41,147 nucleotides of DNA from NCBI GenBank assembly GCA_031271125.1, contig JAISWH010000128.1, positions 1 through 41,147 on the forward strand. The letters run 5' to 3'. Made by a program: the position numbers and the translations under genes. The DNA is from Dysgonamonadaceae bacterium. GTDB taxonomy: Bacteria; Bacteroidota; Bacteroidia; Bacteroidales; Azobacteroidaceae. Below are positions 33,190 through 41,147 of this stretch, in pieces. Within the stretch, counting starts at the first letter, position 1; each line of letters begins with the position of its first letter. The notes under the pieces were generated by a model. The model was given only the letters and a program-made list of their open reading frames with translations, was not told the DNA's origin and did no database searches.

Positions 33190-35589
33190 ATGAATAAGTT
33201 CGCAATGACAATCATCGTTTGCATCTTTTCATTTGCAAACCTTTCGGCGCAGGATGCACTCCGCGAAGAAATCAATTTCAATTTCGGATGGAAATTTCAT
33301 TTGGGCGACGACGAAAATGCCAAAAACGTCGTATTCGACGATAGTATTTGGCGCAACATCGACCTGCCTCACGACTTCCAAATAGAAATGCCTTGGGACA
33401 AATCGGCGGGAGGCGCCCGCGGATTCAAAGCAATGGGCGACGGATGGTACCGCAAGTCGTTCAATGCCGACCCCGCATGGAAAGGCAAGCGCGTACTCCT
33501 CGACTTTGAAGGCGTCATCTACCTGGGCGATGTGTGGGTGAACGGTAAAAAAGTAGGAAGCACAGACTACGGCTATCTCGGCTTTGAAGCGGATATAAGC
33601 AAACTGCTCAAATACGATACCGCCAATGTAGTAGCCGTTTTTGCCTCGACGGGCAAGAAGGACGGATCGCGCTGGTACACCGGCGGCGGACTCTTCCGTG
33701 ATGTGCATTTAGTGGTAAAGGACCCGATTTCCATTGCCCGGAACGGCGTTTTTATCACTACGCCCGGCGTTTCGGCAAGCAACGCCCAAGTTAGCCTGCA
33801 AGTAGAAATTGAAGGATTCAGGGGGAAAAGTTCGGATTTGGAAATTGCGGCAAAAATCTTTTCGCCCGACGGATTGCAAGTGGGCGAAACGAAAATCCCT
33901 GCACCGAAGAACTCCCATAAAAGTACCGACGAAGTGCCTTTGCCTACTGTGAATATCCCCAATCCGCAACTCTGGTCGTGCGAAACGCCCAACCTTTATT
34001 CCGCAGAAATCACACTGTCGCTGAACGGAACAATCATTGATAATGTGAGTGAAAAATTCGGTATCCGAACAATCGAGTATTCCAAAGAATTTGGCTTTAA
34101 GCTCAACGGCAGGAAAGTATTCCTCAAAGGCATTGCCAATCATCACGACTTGGGCGCGGTGGGCGCCGCCGCTTACGAAACCGCTATCGCCCGGCAGATG
34201 GATGCGCTCAAAGCCTTTGGTTTTAACCATATCCGCACTTCGCACAATCCCTACTCAAAATCGTTCCTCCGCCTTGCCGACGAAAAGGGAATCCTGATTA
34301 CGGACGAACTTTACGACAAGTGGAGCAACAGCAGTTATTGGGGAGGACGCAAGCCCTGGACGGAAATCGTTTTCCAAAATATTCCCGAATGGATAAAGCG
34401 CGACCGCAATCACCCTTCGCTCATTATGTGGAGCTTCGGAAACGAATTGCAAATGCGCGAAGATTTGGCGGGTTTCCCCACCGGCGACTGGGGCGTAACC
34501 ACTTACCGGATGCTTGATGTGCTGGCAAAACGTTACGATTCGACACGCCCGACCACTGTTGCCATGCACCCCACCCGCGCCAATGGCATAGGAAAAAACG
34601 ACCCAAAGTTTGACACGGAAATCATTCCACCCGAACTCGCTACGGTTACCGATATAGCAAGTTTCAACTACCGCTGGATGAATTACCAAGATTACCTGAA
34701 ACACGCTCCTCACATGATTATCTACCAAAGCGAAGCAACCACAAACGATCTGCTTGCACCGTTTTTCGGAATGAACCGCGACCGGATGATCGGACTTGCC
34801 TATTGGGGCGCAATAGAATACTGGGGCGAATCGCACGGATGGCCGCGCAAAGGTTGGAACTACTCATTCTTCAACCATGCCCTTGAACCGTTTCCACAGG
34901 CATATCTGATAAAAAGCGCGTTCAGCGACGAGCCGGTCGTGCACATCGGCGTTGTAGACAAAGTCGCCGAAAGCAAGGAGTGGAACGAGCAGACTGTCGG
35001 CACTCAACATATCTCGTCGCACTGGAACAGGGAAACCGGCAAGTCATACAATATTTATACCTACACCAATGCCGAAGAAGTGGAATTGTCGGTCAACGGA
35101 AAATCCATCGGCGTTCAAAAAAACATGATCAATGATATAAAACACCGGAACAGGATTTACTGGCAAAACGTACCCTATCAAAAGGGCAAAATAGTCGCCG
35201 TTGCCCGCACCGGCGGTAAGGAAGTCGCCCGCCATCAACTCGAAACAACCGGAAAAGCCGTCGCCCTTCGGCTCGAAATCGAAAACAACCGGTGGAAAGC
35301 CAACGGCATGGATTTACAGTATGTAAAAGTCTATGCCATTGACGGCAAAGGACGTGTGGTTCCAACATCGGAAGGCGTAGTAACATTCGACGTTTCGGGC
35401 GCTGCCCGCCTGATTGCGGTTGATAACGGCGACCATTCGAGCGATGAACTCTTTGCTGGCAACAAACGACAACTGCACAACGGTTTTGCACTGGGCATCT
35501 TGCGTTCTACCCAAACGGCGGGAACGGTAAAAATCAAGGCTTCGGTTAACGGGTTAAAAACGGCTGAAAAAACACTTATAACGCATTAA
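33190..35589 (+). CDS. Glycoside hydrolase family 2 (beta-galactosidase-like)
   Basis: A 799-residue secreted GH2 enzyme. Signal peptide about 1-20 (FANLSAQ); N-terminal sugar-binding jelly roll (about 25-170, DLPHDFQIEMPWD); Ig-like domain (about 175-290); TIM barrel (about 295-600) with acid/base Glu419 in WSFGNEL and nucleophile Glu515 in YQSEATTND; then C-terminal beta domains including a DUF4982-like part. It is most likely a beta-galactosidase; beta-glucuronidase is an alternative, since GH2 specificity cannot be read from motifs alone. It is the first enzyme gene after the regulator and lies 10 nt before GH115, so the two are co-transcribed. The 189-nt gap upstream holds an A/T-rich AATTAAAA repeat just before the ATG and no clean -7 box. 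Confidence 0.92.
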   Translation: MNKFAMTIIVCIFSFANLSAQDALREEINFNFGWKFHLGDDENAKNVVFDDSIWRNIDLPHDFQIEMPWDKSAGGARGFKAMGDGWYRKSFNADPAWKGKRVLLDFEGVIYLGDVWVNGKKVGSTDYGYLGFEADISKLLKYDTANVVAVFASTGKKDGSRWYTGGGLFRDVHLVVKDPISIARNGVFITTPGVSASNAQVSLQVEIEGFRGKSSDLEIAAKIFSPDGLQVGETKIPAPKNSHKSTDEVPLPTVNIPNPQLWSCETPNLYSAEITLSLNGTIIDNVSEKFGIRTIEYSKEFGFKLNGRKVFLKGIANHHDLGAVGAAAYETAIARQMDALKAFGFNHIRTSHNPYSKSFLRLADEKGILITDELYDKWSNSSYWGGRKPWTEIVFQNIPEWIKRDRNHPSLIMWSFGNELQMREDLAGFPTGDWGVTTYRMLDVLAKRYDSTRPTTVAMHPTRANGIGKNDPKFDTEIIPPELATVTDIASFNYRWMNYQDYLKHAPHMIIYQSEATTNDLLAPFFGMNRDRMIGLAYWGAIEYWGESHGWPRKGWNYSFFNHALEPFPQAYLIKSAFSDEPVVHIGVVDKVAESKEWNEQTVGTQHISSHWNRETGKSYNIYTYTNAEEVELSVNGKSIGVQKNMINDIKHRNRIYWQNVPYQKGKIVAVARTGGKEVARHQLETTGKAVALRLEIENNRWKANGMDLQYVKVYAIDGKGRVVPTSEGVVTFDVSGAARLIAVDNGDHSSDELFAGNKRQLHNGFALGILRSTQTAGTVKIKASVNGLKTAEKTLITH

Positions 35590-35599
35590 ATAAAGAATT

Positions 35600-38158
35600 A
35601 TGCAAATCAACCGATTACCATATTATATCATTTCCCTTTTGTTCGTTTCCTTAACGGCTTTCAGTGCAAAAGAACGGATAACCGTTTACACCATAGGCGA
35701 CAGCACGATGGCGAATAAAAATACGGTTGTAATTGCCGAATACTTGAAAACAGACTTTGTATGGTTCGACGGAAAAACGCCCATAACTTATTCCGCGCCG
35801 ACAAACATCGCACCGGTGGTTTCTACTGCCCTTGAGATGTGGAAAGACGATATGCAGCAAGTTACAGGACTTGTTCCGAAAGAAACTTCCGCAAAAAAAG
35901 CCAAAGTACATATTATCCAAGACGACAGTTTGAGTAAAAAAGAAGCATTTTCCATTTCAATAAAAAACAACCAAATCGTTGTAGCAGGAAGCGATGCGCG
36001 CGGCATTGCATACGGCATACTCGAACTTTCACGTTTGGCGGGCGTTTCGCCCTGGATCTGGTGGGGAGACGTCGCACCGGAAAAGAAAAGCGTTTTGGCT
36101 TTGCCCGCCGGTTTTATAACGGCGCAAAGTCCGTCTGTGGAATTTCGCGGCATATTTATCAACGACGAAGACTGGTCGTCGCTACCGTGGGCAATGAAAA
36201 ACTACAGCTGTCAATTAATCGACAGTATAAAAATAACCGACAACAAACGCTGGAAAGGTGCAATAGCTCCCGAAGCGTATGAAAAATACTTTCAACTGCT
36301 GCTGCGCTTGCGTGCCAACACAATTTTGCCCGCCATGCACGAATGTACCGTACCGTTTTATTTCGTAAAGGGCAATCGTGAAATGGCCGAACGCTACGGA
36401 ATGGTAGTCGCTGCTTCGCATTGCGAGCCGCTGATGAGCAATGCCGCAACCGAGTGGGATGTGCGCGGAAAAGGCGCCTACAATTACATTACAAATAAAG
36501 ACGCCGTGCTTGACTTTTGGAGTAGCCGCTTAAAGGAACTCGTCCGGTCGGAAAACATTTTTACCATAGGAATGCGCGGAAAACACGACGGCTCGATGGA
36601 AGGCGTAAAAACTTTGCAGGAAAAAACCAACGCCCTGCAACAGGTGATTTACGACCAACGCGATTTATTAAAAAAGGATATAAATAAGGATATTGCGGTA
36701 ATCCCCCAACAGTTCGTCCCCTACAAAGAAGTGTTGGAAATCTACGAAAACGGACTTGACATTCCCGAAGACATTATGCTCACGTGGTGCGACGACAATT
36801 ACGGCTACATGACCCGCCTGAGTGACCCTTCGGAACAAAAACGTAGCGGCGGCGCGGGCGTATACTACCATTTGAGCTACTGGGGGCGTCCGCACAGTTA
36901 TCTTTGGCTTTGCACCACGCAACCCGGATTGATTTACAATGAAATGTGCGAAGCCTACAATCACAACGCCCGCCGCCTTTGGGTTGCCAATGTTCACGAC
37001 CCCAAAATTGCCGCCTACCATTTGGAATTGTTTTTGGATATGGCATGGAACGTGAAAACGTTGCACGCAACGTCTCCGCTCGCACACCTGAAAAATACCC
37101 TTGTCCGCGATTACGGGCAACAAGTCGGCGAAAAGATTTTTCCGGCAATGCAGGAGTTTTATCGCCTCACTGCCATTCGCAAACCCGAATTTATGGGATG
37201 GAGTCAGATTGAACTCGACAGGAAAAAATATCCCAGAGGCATGTCGCCGGTTACGGATACGGAATTTAGTTTAACCGAATTTGGCGGCGAACTGGATACA
37301 TACCTCTCTGATTACGAAAAAATCAGGCGCATGGTGTCGGAAGCGGAAAAAATCCTTCCTGCCGAAAAGAAAGACGCCTTTTTTGCTCAAATAAAATATC
37401 CCGTTTTCTGTGCGGCGGCAATGGCCGGGAAGTGGCTGCACCGGCAAAAAGGCGATTACGACAAATCGCTGCAAGCATACAATGAAATCTTATCTTTAAC
37501 GGATGATTACAACAATACGCTTTCCGGCGGAAAGTGGAAACATTCGATGAGTTGTAATCCGGCCAAATTGCCGGTATTTGAAGCTCCCGACCGCCGTTCA
37601 CAGGAGGAGGTTGCTGTTGGTCAAGTCCGCAATGACAACTATATTGCAACAAACGCCTGCAACTTTACCGAATCGTCTTCTCAAGTTGAAGTAATCGAAA
37701 TGCTCGGACACAGCATGAAAGCTGTAAACCTTCCGAAAGGCGGCTCGCTGACTTATGCATTTGAAACCGGACAGGAAGGTGAAGCCGTTTTGCGTACCGC
37801 CCTTATCCCAACCCAGTCCAACGACAGGGGCGATTTGCGCTTTTCGGTACGCATAGATGATGAAGAACCGCAGGTAATTTCACTCAAAGAGCCGTTCCGC
37901 TCAGAGCAGTGGAAACGCAACGTCTTGCGCGGACAGGCGGTGAAAACGACAAAACATCATTTGAAAAAAGGCAAACACACGCTCACAATCACCGCATTGG
38001 ACAATCACATAGTCGTTGACCAATGGATGCTTGATTTCGATGCGGAAAGGAAATTTTATGTATTTCCAAATCACGCCTCGAATGTATTACACGAGACAGT
38101 TTTTCGTATAAGAAATAAAATGATTAATTTTGCGCGTGGTTTTACTTATAAGAAATAA
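35600..38158 (+). CDS. Glycoside hydrolase family 115 (alpha-glucuronidase)
   Basis: An 852-residue secreted GH115 enzyme, which in its family removes alpha-1,2-linked (methyl)glucuronic acid from glucuronoxylan or arabinogalactan side chains. Signal about 1-22; N-terminal domain (about 45-175, VVSTALEMWKDDMQQVTG, GSDARGIAYGILELSRLAGVSPWIWWGDV); central TIM barrel (about 180-500) with FRGIFINDEDW, IGMRGKHDGSMEG and LTWCDDNYGY; helical segment; and C-terminal domain to DQWMLDFDAERKFYVFP. Two oddities: residues about 26-40 read ITVYTIGDSTMANK, the GDSx start block of CE12 acetylesterases and not part of GH115; and about 29 residues after FYVFP run on into what looks like the upstream region of the next gene. 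Activity is probably intact because the catalytic core is complete. Confidence 0.9.
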   Translation: MQINRLPYYIISLLFVSLTAFSAKERITVYTIGDSTMANKNTVVIAEYLKTDFVWFDGKTPITYSAPTNIAPVVSTALEMWKDDMQQVTGLVPKETSAKKAKVHIIQDDSLSKKEAFSISIKNNQIVVAGSDARGIAYGILELSRLAGVSPWIWWGDVAPEKKSVLALPAGFITAQSPSVEFRGIFINDEDWSSLPWAMKNYSCQLIDSIKITDNKRWKGAIAPEAYEKYFQLLLRLRANTILPAMHECTVPFYFVKGNREMAERYGMVVAASHCEPLMSNAATEWDVRGKGAYNYITNKDAVLDFWSSRLKELVRSENIFTIGMRGKHDGSMEGVKTLQEKTNALQQVIYDQRDLLKKDINKDIAVIPQQFVPYKEVLEIYENGLDIPEDIMLTWCDDNYGYMTRLSDPSEQKRSGGAGVYYHLSYWGRPHSYLWLCTTQPGLIYNEMCEAYNHNARRLWVANVHDPKIAAYHLELFLDMAWNVKTLHATSPLAHLKNTLVRDYGQQVGEKIFPAMQEFYRLTAIRKPEFMGWSQIELDRKKYPRGMSPVTDTEFSLTEFGGELDTYLSDYEKIRRMVSEAEKILPAEKKDAFFAQIKYPVFCAAAMAGKWLHRQKGDYDKSLQAYNEILSLTDDYNNTLSGGKWKHSMSCNPAKLPVFEAPDRRSQEEVAVGQVRNDNYIATNACNFTESSSQVEVIEMLGHSMKAVNLPKGGSLTYAFETGQEGEAVLRTALIPTQSNDRGDLRFSVRIDDEEPQVISLKEPFRSEQWKRNVLRGQAVKTTKHHLKKGKHTLTITALDNHIVVDQWMLDFDAERKFYVFPNHASNVLHETVFRIRNKMINFARGFTYKK

Positions 38159-38160
38159 AA
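38107..38160. repeat. 14-bp direct repeats around the DUF4143 ATPase promoter
   Basis: TATAAGAAATAAAA occurs at 38107-38120 and again at 38147-38160, 40 nt apart. The copies bracket the -7 box of the downstream gene and sit within the last codons of GH115. Confidence 0.7.
38125..38132 (+). promoter_or_regulatory. -7 element of the DUF4143 ATPase gene, inside GH115
   Basis: TAATTTTG matches TAnnTTTG, with a degenerate TTCG about 20 nt upstream. It gives a start near 38139, 24 nt before the ATG at 38163. So the ATPase gene carries its own promoter within the end of GH115. Confidence 0.6.
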
Positions 38161-38162
38161 AA

Positions 38163-39374
38163 ATGAAGACGCCTGATTATTTTAAACGCAATCTTTACAT
38201 CGAACGAATTCGTCCGTTTGTAAACACACAGATGATAAAAGTCATTGTCGGACAACGTCGTGTTGGGAAAAGTTATCTGTTATATCAACTAATGGATGAA
38301 ATTAGAGCGAATGACCCTCAAGTCGATATTTTGTATATTAACAAGGAGTTATTTGAGTTTGACAGTATCAAGAATTATACCGACCTCATTCAGTATGTTC
38401 GTGAGAAAAGAGAAAACACTGAAAAAAAGTGTTATCTGTTTATTGATGAAATACAGGATATTCAGAATTTTGAAAAAGCGTTGCGCACGTTTTTCGCCGA
38501 AGATGGGTATGATATTTATTGCACCGGCAGTAATGCCAATTTGCTTTCCGGAGAATTAGCCACGTATTTGAGTGGGAGATATATCGAAATCAAAGTGCAT
38601 GGATTTACTTACGGGGAATTTCTGCAATTTCATCATTTAGAAGATAATGAGGATACTTTTAGCAAATATTACAAATTCGGAGGATTGCCTTATCTGGTAC
38701 ATCTTCCTATGGAAGAGAATTTTGTGTCGGAATATCTGCGCAATATTTACAATACGATTATTCTTAAAGATATTGTTAGACGATACAATATCAGGCAAGT
38801 AAGACAGTTGGAAGATTTGGCGCTTTACCTCGCCGATACAATTGGGCATCTTTTTTCCGCTAACAGGATAAGCGAATATTTAAAGTCACAACGGATTAAT
38901 ATGCAGCCAAAAATCATTCTGGAGTATCTGAATTATCTTGCCAATGGTTTTCTGATACGGCGCATTTCCCCGACAGAGATTCATGGAAAAAAGTTATTTC
39001 GAATCGGAGAAAAGTATTATTTTGAAGATTTGGGTATCCGCCACGCCATACGTCCTTTTAGAGCAGACGATATCGGACAGGTTTTGGAAAATTTAGTCTG
39101 TCATCATCTGGCGGCTTGTGGATATGCGATTGCAATCGGACGAAATGATGATAAAGAAATTGATTTTATCGCTGAAAAATCCGGAGAACGGCTTTATATT
39201 CAAGTAGCAACTACCATCCTTGAGTCGAAAACTAAAGAAAGAGAATTTGGCAATCTTTTGGCAATTACCGACAATTATCCCAAAATGCTAATTACATTAG
39301 ATACGATAGAAGGCGTTTCTTATCAGGGAATTAAACAGATACCCATACGCAAATTTTTGCTGGAACAGGAATAA
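38163..39374 (+). CDS. AAA_14 / DUF4143 family ATPase
   Basis: A 403-residue cytoplasmic P-loop ATPase (from ATG 38163). Walker A is GQRRVGKS (30-37), Walker B CYLFIDEIQD (90-99). The DUF4143 C-terminal half has HGFTYGEFLQF, YYKFGGLPYLVHL, NIYNTIILKDIVRRYNI and KEIDFIAEKSGERLYIQVATT. The last stretch lines up with a PD-(D/E)XK fold, but the E-x-K is replaced by QVA, so nuclease activity is doubtful. The ORF-track start at 38130 overlaps GH115 and the -7 box; 38163 follows the GH115 stop. The gene has no evident link to polysaccharide breakdown and interrupts the enzyme operon. The biological role of this family is poorly known. Confidence 0.85.
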   Translation: MKTPDYFKRNLYIERIRPFVNTQMIKVIVGQRRVGKSYLLYQLMDEIRANDPQVDILYINKELFEFDSIKNYTDLIQYVREKRENTEKKCYLFIDEIQDIQNFEKALRTFFAEDGYDIYCTGSNANLLSGELATYLSGRYIEIKVHGFTYGEFLQFHHLEDNEDTFSKYYKFGGLPYLVHLPMEENFVSEYLRNIYNTIILKDIVRRYNIRQVRQLEDLALYLADTIGHLFSANRISEYLKSQRINMQPKIILEYLNYLANGFLIRRISPTEIHGKKLFRIGEKYYFEDLGIRHAIRPFRADDIGQVLENLVCHHLAACGYAIAIGRNDDKEIDFIAEKSGERLYIQVATTILESKTKEREFGNLLAITDNYPKMLITLDTIEGVSYQGIKQIPIRKFLLEQE

Positions 39375-39445
39375 GTTAAATATTTAGAATAACGAAAAAT
39401 GAAAAAATTAAGTAAAATGTCTAAATCTTTTAAAATTGAAAAAAT

Positions 39446-40258
39446 ATGAATAGAAAATCTTTAAAAAGAAGCGCAATGATATTAGGTTACACCTTGTGTC
39501 TTTGCGGGACAAGCATTTCGGCGCAAGAGCCGCCTGTTGATATTGATTTATGGAAAGACGGTAGAGCCGTTATGCGGGTCTTCCTTCCGTCGGAGGCAAA
39601 ACAGCCTGCCAAAGCGGTCGTTATCTGTCCGGGCGGAGGATACAGTCATCTGGCAATGGATCACGAAGGTTACGACTGGGCGCCGTTTTTCAACGAACAG
39701 GGCATTGCAGCTATTGTACTCAAATACCGTATGCCCGGTGGCAATCCTGCTATTCCTGCCGCGGATGCTTTAGAAGCCATACGACTTGCGAAAGAACATG
39801 CCGCCGAATGGAATATCAATCCCGCCGCCATCGGCATTATGGGCTCGTCTGCCGGCGGACATCTGGCGTCAACCGTTGCGACACACGCGCCGAAAGAACT
39901 GTGTCCGGCGTTTCAGATACTGTTTTATCCGGTTATCACGATGGACGCAAAGGAAACGCATCGCGGCTCGCGTAATCAATTACTCGGCGAAAAACCGACC
40001 GATGAGATGGTGCGCCTGTACAGTAATGAACTACAGGTAACGGACAATACGCCACCTGCATTTATCACCCTCTCGGACGACGACAAAGCCGTACCTCCCA
40101 TCAACGCAGTCAGGTATTATATGGCTTTGAAAGAGCACAACATTCCGGCAACCATGTACATTTATCCGGACGGCGGGCATGGCTGGGGAATCAAAGAGAG
40201 TTTCAAATACAGGAAAGAAATGTTGATGAAACTTGGAAAGTGGTTGAATAGTAATTAA
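39446..40258 (+). CDS. Alpha/beta-hydrolase carbohydrate esterase (acetyl-xylan-esterase-like)
   Basis: A 270-residue secreted esterase. Signal peptide about 1-26 (GTSISAQE). The alpha/beta-hydrolase fold shows VVICPGGGYSHLAMDHEG (oxyanion region), nucleophile Ser135 in GSSAGGHLAS, Asp in LSDDDKAVPP (about 211-213) and His245 in GGHGWG, giving a full triad. This matches the BD-FAE/Axe-type lipase-like enzymes that remove acetyl or feruloyl groups from plant polysaccharides. It lies between the ATPase gene and GH28, and presumably deacylates the substrate for the glycosidases. The exact acyl group is uncertain. Confidence 0.88.
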   Translation: MNRKSLKRSAMILGYTLCLCGTSISAQEPPVDIDLWKDGRAVMRVFLPSEAKQPAKAVVICPGGGYSHLAMDHEGYDWAPFFNEQGIAAIVLKYRMPGGNPAIPAADALEAIRLAKEHAAEWNINPAAIGIMGSSAGGHLASTVATHAPKELCPAFQILFYPVITMDAKETHRGSRNQLLGEKPTDEMVRLYSNELQVTDNTPPAFITLSDDDKAVPPINAVRYYMALKEHNIPATMYIYPDGGHGWGIKESFKYRKEMLMKLGKWLNSN

Positions 40259-40311
40259 TTTTAGAAGCGGCGCTCAACGTAATGAATGAAAATCACAAAA
40301 TAAAAATAATA

Positions 40312-41147
40312 ATGAACAAAAAAATCTTTACCCTGAGTTTGAGTTTTTTACTGGCTCTAACCTCTCTTTCAGTGACGGCAAAAGAAAAGTTTGTAACGGT
40401 CGACGCCCCTTTCCCGATGCCTTCCCTCCGTAAAAACACGCTGCCCGACGGTTCCCAAATCCGCGAAAAAACAAACGACGCAGAAAAATTCCCCGACGGA
40501 ACGCCCATTCCCGCCTGGTTCCGGCAAAACAAGCCGGTCGAACTGTCTGCTTTGGGAAAACAGTACCGCATTACCGATTACGATGTTTCGAACGACAGCA
40601 TAAAAATTCAAACCTCGCAAATTCAGGCGGTTATCGACCGTGCGCATCGCGAAGGAGGCGGAGTCGTGGTGATTCCGAAAGGAACATTCCTGAGCGGCTC
40701 GTTGTTTTTCAAACCGAAAACGCATTTGTATCTCGAAGAAGGAGCCGTATTGAAAGGAAGTGACGACATCAGCAATTTCCCCATAGTCAAAACCCGGATA
40801 GAAGGACAAACCTTGAAATATTTTGCCGCGCTTATCAATGCCGACCAAGTCGATGGGTTTACCATTTCGGGCAAAGGAACCATTAACGGCAACGGATTGC
40901 GCTATTGGAAAGCGTTTTGGCTGCGCCGCGAGTTCAATCCCGATTGTACCAATATGGACGAGATGCGCCCGCGGTTGGTGTATATTTCAAACAGCAAAGA
41001 TGTTCAATTGTCGGGAGTCAGCCTGATGAATTCGCCGTTTTGGACAACGCATTTATACCGTTGTGAAAACGTTAAATTATTGAACCTGCATATTTATTCC
41101 CCCTATCAACCGGTCAAAGCGCCAAGCACGGACGCCGTAGATATTGA
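40312..41147 (+). CDS. Glycoside hydrolase family 28 (polygalacturonase), cut by window end
   Basis: The first 278 codons of a secreted GH28 protein; missing from the ORF track because no stop lies in the window. The ATG at 40312 starts a signal peptide (about 1-23, SLSVTAKEK). Then come TSQIQAVIDRAHREGGGVVVIPKGTFLSGSL, a typical opening of right-handed beta-helix pectinases, GTINGNGLRYW, VYISNSKDVQLSGVSLMNSPFWTTHLYRC and APSTDAVDI, the GH28 (N)TDGxDI active-site block with the first catalytic Asp. It hydrolyses galacturonan or rhamnogalacturonan backbones; exo versus endo cannot be told. It is 53 nt after the esterase gene in the same direction. Confidence 0.92.
   Translation, partial: MNKKIFTLSLSFLLALTSLSVTAKEKFVTVDAPFPMPSLRKNTLPDGSQIREKTNDAEKFPDGTPIPAWFRQNKPVELSALGKQYRITDYDVSNDSIKIQTSQIQAVIDRAHREGGGVVVIPKGTFLSGSLFFKPKTHLYLEEGAVLKGSDDISNFPIVKTRIEGQTLKYFAALINADQVDGFTISGKGTINGNGLRYWKAFWLRREFNPDCTNMDEMRPRLVYISNSKDVQLSGVSLMNSPFWTTHLYRCENVKLLNLHIYSPYQPVKAPSTDAVDI

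Noticed and set aside
1-41147. tRNA, rRNA or CRISPR arrays
   Set aside because: The gene-free gaps show no cloverleaf-like or rRNA-like sequence, and the only regular repeats (8-bp tract, 18-bp coding repeat) have no spacers.

Overview
The window reads as a piece of a Bacteroidota chromosome, most likely order Bacteroidales. Evidence: a SusC/SusD pair, a hybrid two-component regulator (periplasmic propeller, histidine kinase, receiver and AraC domains in one protein), PF14905-type and PF13568-type outer-membrane barrels, weak ribosome binding sites, and repeated matches to the Bacteroidetes promoter (TTG or TTTG, 19-20 nt, then TAnnTTTG). Family or genus cannot be fixed from the sequence alone.

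Layout. (1) 1-5.4 kb: an AAA-type ATPase with a nuclease-like C-terminus, convergent with pnp; divergent from pnp is a DUF4369/thioredoxin-fold lipoprotein. (2) 5.4-13.8 kb, all plus strand: an 8-bp repeat tract, then greA-hinT, rarA, serC, pgk, and the acetate block pta / 3-hydroxyacyl-CoA dehydrogenase-like / ackA. (3) 13.8-18.8 kb: a promoter-to-terminator unit that may encode a small RNA, a large outer-membrane barrel protein (minus), a 0.7-kb gene-free region full of palindromes, a small outer-membrane barrel protein (plus), and fmt (minus), whose 3' end overlaps it. (4) 18.9-28.5 kb, all minus strand: a susC-susD-DUF4886 group, rpsA with a long hexapeptide-repeat N-terminus, and a GH51 arabinofuranosidase. 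(5) 28.8 kb to the end, all plus strand: a hybrid two-component regulator followed by GH2, GH115, an inserted AAA/DUF4143 ATPase, an alpha/beta-hydrolase esterase and a GH28 gene cut by the window end.

How the parts work together. Region 5 with the divergent GH51 forms a polysaccharide-utilization locus for an acidic plant polymer: GH115 removes glucuronic acid, GH51 arabinose, GH2 galactose-like residues, GH28 cleaves galacturonan and the esterase removes acyl groups. The regulator presumably senses a released oligosaccharide and switches the set on. SusC/SusD could supply uptake but lie across rpsA. Sugars feed glycolysis (pgk), with acetate and ATP made through Pta-AckA.

Most notable for follow-up: a complete intrinsic terminator between the greA promoter and the greA start; an inverted pair of 27-nt palindromic elements upstream of two outer-membrane genes; a 14-copy hexapeptide repeat on ribosomal protein S1; a possible small RNA after ackA; and signs of recombination at both ends of the GH115 gene.
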